Of a DNA stretch of 13,091 nt, positions 1 to 7,143 are shown in pieces; positions within the stretch are counted from its first letter, which is position 1, and the number at the start of each line of letters is the position of its first letter. Location: positions 1 to 13,091 of the forward strand of contig JAAYZI010000158.1 in NCBI GenBank assembly GCA_012514925.1, written 5' to 3'. The notes under the pieces are model-generated. The model saw only the letters and a list, made by a program, of their open reading frames with translations, had not been told where the DNA came from and did no database searches. This stretch comes from Deltaproteobacteria bacterium (GTDB lineage Bacteria > Bdellovibrionota_C > UBA2361 > JAAYZI01). Position numbers and translations under genes: made by a program.

Positions 1-1824
1 ATGCCAGCGCATTAAACTCTCTACGCTGAGGTCATCTTCAAGCAAGTGTAGAATTGCCATCAGGCTGACACCGAAGAAAAGATGACAGCAGCTGTTGCGG
101 TAGAAGTCAGCACTGAACCTCCGATCCGCTGGTAGAAAAAAGACCTGCGAGTCCCCTAACTTGGCAACCTGCACTCCTCCGCTTCGGGCCAACTCAAAGA
201 GCAGTTCATGCCGTCCCTTTAGAAAGAGGTGAAGTGAAGGGGTGATGCCGCCTGCTCTGGAGTTTAAGGCGCGCAGCCGCTCTGCTAAGTCGGCCAGGCG
301 GCAGATCGTGTCCACAAGTTTGGCTTGGGGGAGTCCGTAGCGAGGGGCCATAAGCAGTGCGGCGTAAAATAAGCTAGAAAGGCTCAAGTCCGCTTGCTCA
401 GGGATGCGCTGTTTTAGTTCATCTCCTAGATGGATTACAAATGATTTGCGCTCATTTTCGGGGGAACCCCCCTCCCGCCTCCAGGCGTCGGTAAATGCCG
501 CCAAAGACAGTGGCTCTCCGAAATTGACGACAACTTCCCCATATTTCTTTCCAAAAATCTTACGCGCTTTTAGAAGCTCCCAGAAGGTTTCACGCCGTTT
601 GGCCTGCCCGCTGTTTTCGTCGCTGTACACCTTCTCCTCAACCACGCTTTCATAGGTAATTGCGACCGGTATAAGAAAAAGCTCTTTGCGCGCTCCCTTC
701 TGCAGGGCCGAGGTGAGAATGTTAAGCAGCCCGTGTTTCGGGGTGAGCATACGTCCGCTACGGCTGCGGCCACCCTCAATAAAGAACTCTTGAAGGTGTC
801 CTCTCTTAAGTAGATAAGTCACGTAGCGGTGTAAAATAAAGCTATGTATAAAATCTTGTGAGGTGTCACGTCTAACGAAGTAGGCACCTGCTCGGCGCAA
901 CAAAAATCCCGCCGGCCAAAAAGCAAGGTTCATTCCTGCGGCTACAAATGGCGGAGTAAGGTTGGCTTCATACAGCTTGGAGCTGATTATAATGTAGTCC
1001 ATGTGGCTGCGATGCATGGGTATCAACACAGCCGGGTGCTGTTTGATCAGGGCGGAAAATCTCTCCAAGCCCTTCGCATGCACTTCAGTAAAAAGTTGCC
1101 TAAGGATCAAACGCGCCAGTATATCGCAAAAGCCAAGCACGAATCCGCTTGGTCTGGCTGCAATTGCCTGAAACTCCCGCCGCGCCATGCGCTTAATCTC
1201 TTCCAAGCTTTTGCCGTGTCGTCTTGCTAAAAGGGCCGAGTCCCGTTCGAAATCGCGCCCTGCCAGGACTACGCGCTCTTGCGCGTCCAGAGATTGCAAG
1301 GGAGTGCCCCGCACGCGTTTTAGTTTTTGGTAGAAGTCGAGTTTTAAGCGCCTAGAGATTTGAAAGCGGGAGGGATGCGCCCGCGCTGAGATCTCGAAAG
1401 GGTCTCCGAATAATGTGAGGTAGTAGCGGCTTTTTAGCATCTGTCCTACTAAGGCCGAAAGAAGCGTCCAAAAGCCAGTGTGGTAGCGGGGATTGGTCTT
1501 AACCGGTCCGCGGCCGTGAAAGATGTTAAGGGTGCTGAATTTGGGTGCGGCTTGCAGGCACCGTTCAAGATTGGCCCCGTCATGCAGTGAGCACCAGTAT
1601 AGCGTGTCTTTATGGCGCTCAGACACGTCTGCATAAAGCGCGCGTTTAAGCCCTGAACGTTTTGCAAAAGAATCCAGTAAGGCTTGAATCATGATAGAGC
1701 CAGATTGAGCAACTACCGTAACTTGAGCGGGGTTGCTTAAAACGTTGTTAAGCGAGGGGGGGAGGTCAATGCTCTTGAAGCACCAGGTCAGTAGTTTTAA
1801 GATTACGCGCGTTGGGTCAGTCAT
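1..1824 (-). CDS. plsB: Glycerol-3-phosphate 1-O-acyltransferase PlsB, 3' end beyond the window
   Basis: The reading frame is open from ATG at 1824-1822 down to base 1, giving 608 codons with no stop; the C-terminus lies outside the window. PlsB transfers an acyl group from acyl-ACP or acyl-CoA to sn-glycerol-3-phosphate at the inner membrane, the first step of phospholipid synthesis. All four acyltransferase blocks are visible: block I HRSHMD at 271-276 (catalytic H271, D276), block II GAYFVRR at 313-319, block III FIEGGRSRSG at 348-357 followed by PK at 362-363, and block IV IPVAITYE at 385-392. E. coli PlsB is 807 residues with its catalytic His near 306, so this N-terminus is somewhat shorter. 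Blocks II-III strongly favour PlsB over the shorter PlsC. No clear Shine-Dalgarno sequence precedes the start. It lies downstream of a lipoprotein gene on the same strand and is probably cotranscribed with it. The identification is firm; the exact start is less so. Confidence 0.93.
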   Translation of the reverse strand, partial: MTDPTRVILKLLTWCFKSIDLPPSLNNVLSNPAQVTVVAQSGSIMIQALLDSFAKRSGLKRALYADVSERHKDTLYWCSLHDGANLERCLQAAPKFSTLNIFHGRGPVKTNPRYHTGFWTLLSALVGQMLKSRYYLTLFGDPFEISARAHPSRFQISRRLKLDFYQKLKRVRGTPLQSLDAQERVVLAGRDFERDSALLARRHGKSLEEIKRMARREFQAIAARPSGFVLGFCDILARLILRQLFTEVHAKGLERFSALIKQHPAVLIPMHRSHMDYIIISSKLYEANLTPPFVAAGMNLAFWPAGFLLRRAGAYFVRRDTSQDFIHSFILHRYVTYLLKRGHLQEFFIEGGRSRSGRMLTPKHGLLNILTSALQKGARKELFLIPVAITYESVVEEKVYSDENSGQAKRRETFWELLKARKIFGKKYGEVVVNFGEPLSLAAFTDAWRREGGSPENERKSFVIHLGDELKQRIPEQADLSLSSLFYAALLMAPRYGLPQAKLVDTICRLADLAERLRALNSRAGGITPSLHLFLKGRHELLFELARSGGVQVAKLGDSQVFFLPADRRFSADFYRNSCCHLFFGVSLMAILHLLEDDLSVESLMRWH

Positions 1825-1922
1825 AGCTGAAGCTTAAATTTAAAACTTGGCTTGGACGCGCACAACCCCTGCTGTAAGTGAACCGAAATGCCACAGGTCG
1901 TACGGTCTGCACCTTCATGCCT

Positions 1923-2561
1923 CTAAAGTCTAAGGTTGGTCAGCGTTTCATCAAGCGCCTGATCCAGCGCCTGTCCGAGAACCCACTCAAGTTCTGGTGC
2001 GAAGGCTAACCCTTTAAAAGCTGTGCTGCGGCCACTTGCCTCCCAACCTCGTAGCGTCACTCCTGCGCTGGATATTAAACTGGAGGCGATATCCACCCGG
2101 CACACAATCCTTCTTGAGACTAAAAGGTCGTAAGCGGAGGTTTGAAGGCCTGTTAACTTGATTTCAAGCGTGGGAGCAGTTATGGCAGACCCTCCAGTTC
2201 CAGGGGCGATTGGCCGGTAGCCACGTAAGCTGAGTTTGGTAAAGGCCGCATCCCAGATCCGTAGAGCGGGATCCTTGACTTCGACTGCTCCAAAGGGAAG
2301 CACCAGAAACAGATACTGGTGCCCGCTCGTAGAGCTTGGCAGTGTGTTGGTAATCTTTAGAAACATAGGGCGGGTGTTAAGCGCTGCAAGCTTGGCGGAA
2401 GCAGGTGCGGTAGGAGATCGATTAGTAAGAACGGTTCGAAGACAGCCATTTAGGGCAAGAAGGATAGGCAGGATGGAAAGGGCCAAAGATCTCTTGCTGC
2501 CTGGTCTGGCCAAAGGCCTGGCTAAAAAAACTGAAATGACTAGGCTGTGATGCCGATACAT
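1923..2561 (-). CDS. Predicted outer- or inner-membrane lipoprotein of unknown function
   Basis: I do not recognise the family with certainty. The 212-residue product has a lipoprotein signal: basic residues (R19, K23, R24), a hydrophobic stretch at about 25-37, and a lipobox LNGC ending at Cys40. The mature part (41-212) has alternating hydrophobic residues suggesting a beta-rich fold, and it ends in an amphipathic helix, ALDQALDETL. The motif LPFGAVEVKDPA at about 88-99 and the closing helix recall YajG-like or similar small envelope lipoproteins, but this is a weak impression. The ATG at 2561 gives an unusually long 39-residue leader. A TTG at 2513-2511 would give a more typical leader of about 23 residues, so the annotated start may be too far upstream. 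It is the first gene of a minus-strand pair with plsB. A role in envelope or lipid handling is inference from that neighbour only. Confidence 0.7.
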   Translation of the reverse strand: MYRHHSLVISVFLARPLARPGSKRSLALSILPILLALNGCLRTVLTNRSPTAPASAKLAALNTRPMFLKITNTLPSSTSGHQYLFLVLPFGAVEVKDPALRIWDAAFTKLSLRGYRPIAPGTGGSAITAPTLEIKLTGLQTSAYDLLVSRRIVCRVDIASSLISSAGVTLRGWEASGRSTAFKGLAFAPELEWVLGQALDQALDETLTNLRL

Positions 2562-2765
2562 ATTATGGCGACCGGTTTTACTAATTTGGAAAAGATGAGT
2601 TTATGGGATGCGGGGGGTTTTGTGAACCGTAAATGCCCAAAAACACCCGATTTGCTCCAATTTTAAATGAGGGCGTCTATATAGGCCACCAAAGAGCTGG
2701 AACGAACCATAACGTTGATATAACTATTTGAAGTATTTGAAGTAATCGAATATCTGTGGTTTCAA
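2562..2765. promoter_or_regulatory. Divergent intergenic region between the lipoprotein-plsB pair and the SH3-domain gene
   Basis: The two flanking genes are transcribed away from each other, so promoters for both must lie in or near these 204 bases. The right half is AT-rich. On the plus strand TTGAAG (2728-2733) and TATCTG (2751-2756) are 17 bases apart, but that promoter would leave almost no leader before the ATG at 2766. On the minus strand CATAAT lies immediately before the lipoprotein ATG, which would favour a downstream start for that gene. No assignment is secure. Confidence 0.4.
2725..2742 (+). repeat. Exact 9-bp tandem repeat upstream of the SH3-domain gene
   Basis: TATTTGAAG occurs twice without a gap (2725-2733 and 2734-2742), ending 23 bases before the ATG at 2766. 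Two same-face copies about one helical turn apart could be a binding site for a regulator, or chance duplication in AT-rich DNA. Confidence 0.5.
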
Positions 2766-4181
2766 ATGTCTGATTCCTTTAAGCAGAGTGATAAATTGGA
2801 TTTGGGGCTGACCACCCTGCTTGCATCGGCCGAGGAGGTCGATATTTCGGAGGATTTGTCGCTGCTGGCGTCAAAGCGTTTAACAACGGGTAGCTCTAAT
2901 GGCTCTCATTCTTACGGTGCTGATCCGGCTGCTTGCCCTTCTGTGGTTGATCCTTACGATTTTCTAGCTAAACGAGGGGCTTGGACCGAGCTGCTGCATT
3001 TTTGTGAAACCGAATTGGAGGAGAATGCTGCGGATGTGCGGGCTAAGTTGTGGTGGATTCGGGCACAGCTTGCGCTTGGGCAGATGCCGGTCAGTATCCT
3101 TGCCGCTCCGCTTGAGCCGGTTGTAGATCGGGTCTTAGAGATGCGGGCTAAGGGCAAACACTCCGCAAAAGTAGGTGGGGTCTGCAATTTGGCAGAAGAG
3201 GTTCTTTCAGAGGTGGCGGATGCACTGGAGAAAAATGGAGAGTTAGAGCTCTCCTTAGCTTTTTGGGAGAAGGCTTTTCGTTTCAATCCGCAGTATAAGG
3301 CGCAATTATTTGGGGTGATTGAGGCTGGGTTAGGGAAGTGTAGTGAACAACGCGGGGCCGCGCACCGGCGAGAAAATCTACGTTTTAAGGAGAGGCTGCT
3401 TGACTTAAAAAAGGAGCTAAGCGCAGGCCATAAAGAAGCGTCGATATCTGTAGGGGCGGCTAAGGGCGAGAAGGGAGAGTTACGTAAGAGTTCCCGTCTT
3501 GCTGGCCCGTTGTTTTATCTGACGCTGATTGGAGCCGCGGCCTTGGTGGTGGGAGTTGGGCTTAGATTTCTTTCAACTGAGGTCGGGCCTTTGAAGCCCC
3601 GTGTTGTGGAGGCTGTAAAGGAGCCAGCTGTTTATGCCGGTTCCCGGCCAGCGTTACGTTTGCCCACGATTAATCGAACCGGCAGTCCGAATTTACAGAG
3701 CCTGATGGGAATTTTATACGCGCTGGATAAGTCTGAAAGGGCAGGGAGTGCTCCTGGAGAGGCGCCTGCCGCACCCCAGAACTCCAGTTCGAAGCATATA
3801 ATTAACACAAGTTCTCCGGTGGAACCGGAGGAGGTGCGCTTGATCTTTGAGAGGGGGCTCAATCCCTCTCAGTCTAGTACCTGGCACGCGGGACCGTACA
3901 GAAAACCTATGGTCCGGGGCCACTCCTGGCGTGACCCGATTGTGGCGGGTGATTTAGTGCCGGGGGCGCGTGCGCCTAAGTTTGTGCAAAGTGAGTCAGT
4001 TTTTACTATGCTTACGCCAACCGTGGTTTTGGCGCAACCTTCCGACTCCGCCTTTGAGATAGGAAGGCTAAAAAAAGGGGATCAGGTACGAGTTGTGGAG
4101 AGTATGGGGCGCTGGCTTAAGGTGCTCTCTAGGGCTGGTCGGGAGGGATATATTCCGGCTGAAAGTGCGAGATTGCGGTAG
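2766..4181 (+). CDS. Single-pass membrane protein with helical cytoplasmic domain and periplasmic SH3-like domain
   Basis: I do not recognise this 471-residue protein as a named family. About residues 62-220 are helical with TPR-like character: paired helices, an FWEKAFRFNP segment typical of a TPR second helix, and a charged helix near 205-220. A basic KSSR stretch precedes one transmembrane segment at about 245-268, predicting N-in, C-out topology. A low-complexity, Pro/Ser/Gly-rich linker of about 140 residues follows. The last 60 or so residues (about 408-471) fit a bacterial SH3 domain: LAQPSDSAFEIGRLKKGDQV, then WLKVLSRAGREGYIP. Such domains often bind peptidoglycan or act as protein adaptors. 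No catalytic motif is seen. It stands alone between a divergent promoter region and rpoZ, with no evident Shine-Dalgarno sequence. The reading frame is convincing; a link between the cytoplasm and the cell wall is inference. Confidence 0.85.
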   Translation: MSDSFKQSDKLDLGLTTLLASAEEVDISEDLSLLASKRLTTGSSNGSHSYGADPAACPSVVDPYDFLAKRGAWTELLHFCETELEENAADVRAKLWWIRAQLALGQMPVSILAAPLEPVVDRVLEMRAKGKHSAKVGGVCNLAEEVLSEVADALEKNGELELSLAFWEKAFRFNPQYKAQLFGVIEAGLGKCSEQRGAAHRRENLRFKERLLDLKKELSAGHKEASISVGAAKGEKGELRKSSRLAGPLFYLTLIGAAALVVGVGLRFLSTEVGPLKPRVVEAVKEPAVYAGSRPALRLPTINRTGSPNLQSLMGILYALDKSERAGSAPGEAPAAPQNSSSKHIINTSSPVEPEEVRLIFERGLNPSQSSTWHAGPYRKPMVRGHSWRDPIVAGDLVPGARAPKFVQSESVFTMLTPTVVLAQPSDSAFEIGRLKKGDQVRVVESMGRWLKVLSRAGREGYIPAESARLR

Positions 4182-4240
4182 TGATCTTAATCCGCAGGCG
4201 TCTGGGCTAGTGTAAGTCAGTCGTTAGCCTGTGCAACCAC

Positions 4241-4269
4241 TTGAATCTTTTTGCAATAAGTAATAGCAT
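4241..4269 (+). promoter_or_regulatory. Candidate sigma-70-type promoter for rpoZ
   Basis: TTGAAT (4241-4246) and TAGCAT (4264-4269) are separated by 17 bases, each matching four of six consensus positions. Transcription would begin near 4276, just before the hairpin at 4280-4307. The match is moderate and unsupported by other data. Confidence 0.3.
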
Positions 4270-4279
4270 TGGGCATCTT

Positions 4280-4307
4280 GACTCCCGCTCTAGTCGAGAG
4301 TGGAGTC
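4280..4307 (+). other. Stable hairpin in the rpoZ leader
   Basis: The left arm (4280-4291) and right arm (4297-4307) form 11 base pairs, including one G-U pair and a single bulged C, around a five-base loop AGTCG. No T-run follows, so it is not a standard terminator. It would sit at the 5' end of an rpoZ mRNA if the promoter just upstream is real, where it could protect the end or affect expression. It could also be the 3' end structure of the upstream gene. Confidence 0.45.
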
Positions 4308-4346
4308 CTAGAATCATCATTGATTTAGAGCAATTGGGGTGTACGT

Positions 4347-4766
4347 ATGGCGAGAATAACCGTTGAGGATTGTCTAGCGAAGGAGCCTAATCGTTTCGCT
4401 TTGGTGTTACTAGCCGCAAAGCGCACCAAGCAGCTCTTGTCAGGGGCTAAGACTCTGCTCCCTCATGTAAAGAATAAGCCGGTTGTGGTTGCGCTTAGGG
4501 AGGTAGCTTCCGGAGGCGTACGCTTTATGACCGACGAAGATATGCAAAAACTTAAAGAGCGTGAGAAAGTTGAGCGTGAAGCTCGTTTGGCTCAGCAGGC
4601 ATCCGGTGATGTGGAAGATCGCGCCAAGGCGCAAGCGATTCTTAGCGCGGATGACCTTTTTATCAGTTCTCCTAAGGCCGCCGTCAAAGATGATGACGAT
4701 GATGATGAATTGGATAGTGATTTAGATGAAGATCCGGAGGACGAAGAAGAGTCTCTCGAGGAGTAG
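4347..4766 (+). CDS. rpoZ: RNA polymerase omega subunit with long acidic C-terminal tail
   Basis: Omega binds the beta-prime subunit, helps its folding and assembly, and in E. coli contributes its N-terminal residues to ppGpp site 1. The N-terminal half matches the family: MARITVEDC at 1-9, NRFALVLLAAKRTKQL at 15-30 and VVVALREVASGGVRF at about 46-60. The start residues A2, R3 and T5 match those around ppGpp in the E. coli enzyme. The protein is 139 residues against 91 in E. coli. The excess is a charged helix (about 64-85) and a very acidic, probably disordered tail from about 115 on, beginning with six consecutive Asp. A GGGG run lies about ten bases before the ATG. It precedes rel, the order also seen with E. 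coli rpoZ-spoT, but no gmk is present upstream; an unrelated membrane protein gene is there instead. Confidence 0.93.
   Translation: MARITVEDCLAKEPNRFALVLLAAKRTKQLLSGAKTLLPHVKNKPVVVALREVASGGVRFMTDEDMQKLKEREKVEREARLAQQASGDVEDRAKAQAILSADDLFISSPKAAVKDDDDDDELDSDLDEDPEDEEESLEE
4689..4709 (+). repeat. GAT/GAC trinucleotide run encoding an Asp tract in omega
   Basis: Six consecutive GAT or GAC codons encode Asp115-Asp120 of omega and are followed by a Glu codon. It is low-complexity coding DNA and a possible site of length variation by slippage between strains. Confidence 0.6.
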
Positions 4767-4804
4767 GATCTGCGGTTGTCATCGTTGCGTCCGATGATTT
4801 TATT

Positions 4805-4827
4805 CCCGTTGGCAATGTGCCAGCGGG
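4805..4827 (+). terminator. Strong hairpin between rpoZ and rel, possible attenuator or partial terminator
   Basis: Arms 4805-4814 and 4818-4827 pair over ten positions (one G-U) with a three-base loop ATG. The following bases are TAAGTTTTCG, so the T-run is short and displaced by four bases. It could lower readthrough from rpoZ into rel, or be an RNA-processing or stability element. It is weaker than a textbook intrinsic terminator. Confidence 0.4.
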
Positions 4828-4914
4828 TAAGTTTTCGACGCAGTATGAGCCAGCGTAACCTAAGGCACTGGGTCTGAAGGGTTGGTGTAAACTTATTGTC
4901 TCCTGCGGATGTAG

Positions 4915-7137
4915 ATGCGTTTTCAAGAGATCGCGAATGCCATTCGGAGCTATCATCCGTCTCCTGATATTGATCTGGTTAGGCGGGCGTATGATTTTTC
5001 AGAGCTAAACCATCGTGGTCAGGTGCGCGCCAGCGGTGAGTCGTACTTTGGACATCTGGTAGAGACGGCTCTTCTTGTTTGCGAGCTAAAGCTCGACATT
5101 CTGTCCGTGGCGGCAGCGCTTTTGCATGACACGCTTGAAGACTGCGATGTCACGCGCAGTGATCTTGAGCGTGAGTTCGGGCTCGACATCGCCAATATCG
5201 TTGAAGGTGTAACCAGCCTTACGCGTATGGAGTGCGAATCTGTTGAGGAAAAACAGGCGGAGAGCTTCCGAAAAATGCTGCTGGCTATGGCCAAAGATAT
5301 TCGGGTGATTTTGGTCAAGCTGTGTGACCGCATGCATAACATGCGTACCTTGCGCCATCTTTCGGAAGAACGCCAACGTCGCAAAGCCATAGAGACCCAA
5401 GAGATATACGCTCCGTTAGCCAATCGTCTGGGTTTATACTGGGTTAAGTCTGAGCTTGAGGATTATTGTTTGCTCTACCTTCGTCCGGAGATTTACAATC
5501 AGATCAAAAGCAGCATGAATAAGACTAGGCGGGAGCGCGAGGAGTATATCGCCTCCAGCTCGGCCGAATTAAAGCGTATACTTGAGCAGGCAGGCATCTC
5601 CGCCTCGGTCGTCGGCCGCGCCAAACATTTTTATTCGATTTGGCAGAAGATGGAGCGTAATAATCTGCTTTTCGAGGAGGTTCACGATTTGCTCGGGTTT
5701 AGAGTGGTCGTGCCAACGGTGCGCACCTGTTACGAAGCCTTGGGGGTGGTGCATGCAGCCTACAAGCCGGTGCCCGGCCGTTTCAAGGATTACATCGCCA
5801 TGCCCAAGCCGAACATGTATCAGTCTTTGCATACGACGGTAATCGGACCGGAGGGGCAGCGTATTGAGGTGCAAATGCGTACGCCCGAAATGCATAAGGT
5901 TGCGCAGGAAGGTATCGCCGCGCATTGGCGTTATAAAGAAGGTGGGGGGCACGGAGCCTTCGACTTGCAGTGGGTAACTGAGTTGGTCGAGACCCAGCAG
6001 TACTTAAAGAATCCGGATGAATTTATTCAGTCCGTTAAAGGCGAACTGTTCCCAGAGGAAGTTTTTGTGTTTACCCCGAAGGGAGACTTAGTGCGCCTGC
6101 CCTATGATTCAACTCCGGTCGATTTTGCCTACTCCGTACACACCGACATCGGACATCGCACAACTGGGGCTAGGGTGAACGGTTCGATCGTGCCGCTTAG
6201 TTATCGCCTGCAAAATGGAGATACAATTGAGGTTCTGACATCGAAGAACCACGTTCCCAGCAAAGATTGGCTTGAATTTGTGAAGTCGAGTAAAGCCAAA
6301 CAGCGCATCCGTGCTTTCCATAAATCTTTGGAGCATGCACGTTCTTTGGCGATTGGTATGGAACTGCTCTCCAAGGAGCTGCGGAGAGTGAAGCAGGGTC
6401 TGCGTAGGCTGGAGAAAGACGGGAAAGTCTTGGAGACAGCTAAAAGCCTTGGCTTTAAGTCCGAAGGCGATCTGTACGCTGAGATTGGATATGGGAAGAT
6501 CAGCGTAACCAAGGTGCTGGCAAAAATGTTGCCGGAAGGCTCTAGGATTGAGGATCAACCTAGTGCCAAACCTAGTCCTCTGCGTAGAATTTTCCAGCGT
6601 GCCGCTAGCGCTTCGCGCGCGCGGGTAGGTGTGCGAGTTAGCGGCATGGAAGACATATTGATTCGTTTCGCTAAGTGCTGTGAGCCCTTGCCTGGCGACC
6701 GCATTATCGGGTTTATCACGCGTGGCAGAGGGGTTACTATTCATAACGTCGATTGCGCCCAGATCCTTGGGGCCGATCCTCAGCGCTCTGTCGACGTGCA
6801 TTGGGATGCGGGCGCTAGAACCCCCCGGCGTGTGCGCTTAACGGTACATTCTCAAAATCAGCGCGGCCTGCTGTTAAAAGTGTCCAAGTCAGTAACTGAT
6901 AATGGCGGTGATATTAAAAGCGCTCAGATCAAAACTTCCGAGCTTGAAAAGGCTCTGATAGCGCTGGAGATCACAGTACGAGACGCCAAAGAGCTGGAGC
7001 GTATTAAACGCGCGATTGAGATGTTGGCGGGGGTTACCAAGGTCGAAAGGGTGCGAGTGCTGCAGGCGAGAGTGGAAAATGGGCAGTCGGCGGCTCCTCA
7101 CGGCGAAAGGGCCGATGAGTTTGGTTCTAAAGGATAA
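4915..7137 (+). CDS. rel: Bifunctional (p)ppGpp synthetase/hydrolase, Rel/SpoT family
   Basis: This 740-residue cytoplasmic enzyme makes (p)ppGpp from ATP and GDP/GTP and degrades it to GDP/GTP and pyrophosphate. The hydrolase HD domain keeps its metal ligands: H47, H71-D72 in HDTLED, and D138 in CDRMHNMRTL. These are offset by six from the known residues of Streptococcus Rel. The synthetase domain has RFKD at 289-292, the RXKD signature of bifunctional enzymes as opposed to ExDD of RelA, then PKPNMYQSLHTT and E318 in EVQMRT. A TGS domain (about 382-442), a helical region, a CC/H/C zinc-finger-like element (C588, C589, H610, C614) and a C-terminal ACT domain (about 640-712) follow. All key residues for both activities are present. 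The start ATG has only a weak GCGGA ahead of it. It lies 148 bases after rpoZ with a hairpin between them. Confidence 0.95.
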   Translation: MRFQEIANAIRSYHPSPDIDLVRRAYDFSELNHRGQVRASGESYFGHLVETALLVCELKLDILSVAAALLHDTLEDCDVTRSDLEREFGLDIANIVEGVTSLTRMECESVEEKQAESFRKMLLAMAKDIRVILVKLCDRMHNMRTLRHLSEERQRRKAIETQEIYAPLANRLGLYWVKSELEDYCLLYLRPEIYNQIKSSMNKTRREREEYIASSSAELKRILEQAGISASVVGRAKHFYSIWQKMERNNLLFEEVHDLLGFRVVVPTVRTCYEALGVVHAAYKPVPGRFKDYIAMPKPNMYQSLHTTVIGPEGQRIEVQMRTPEMHKVAQEGIAAHWRYKEGGGHGAFDLQWVTELVETQQYLKNPDEFIQSVKGELFPEEVFVFTPKGDLVRLPYDSTPVDFAYSVHTDIGHRTTGARVNGSIVPLSYRLQNGDTIEVLTSKNHVPSKDWLEFVKSSKAKQRIRAFHKSLEHARSLAIGMELLSKELRRVKQGLRRLEKDGKVLETAKSLGFKSEGDLYAEIGYGKISVTKVLAKMLPEGSRIEDQPSAKPSPLRRIFQRAASASRARVGVRVSGMEDILIRFAKCCEPLPGDRIIGFITRGRGVTIHNVDCAQILGADPQRSVDVHWDAGARTPRRVRLTVHSQNQRGLLLKVSKSVTDNGGDIKSAQIKTSELEKALIALEITVRDAKELERIKRAIEMLAGVTKVERVRVLQARVENGQSAAPHGERADEFGSKG

Positions 7138-7143
7138 GAGAGC

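Noticed and set aside
404..1230. Plus-strand frames at 404-655 and 1003-1230
   Set aside because: They are antisense to plsB, whose acyltransferase motifs are continuous on the other strand.
2236..2550. Plus-strand 104-codon frame opposite the lipoprotein gene
   Set aside because: It lies wholly antisense to a frame with a convincing lipoprotein signal, shows no domain of its own and has no plausible promoter context.
4205..4229. Possible terminator hairpin after the SH3-domain gene (GGCTA and TAGCC)
   Set aside because: The stem is only five base pairs with a 15-base loop, and the nearest T-run (4246-4252) is well downstream.
6109..6801. Minus-strand 230-codon frame
   Set aside because: It is antisense to the TGS-to-zinc-finger part of Rel, which is intact and conserved; no recognisable protein features.
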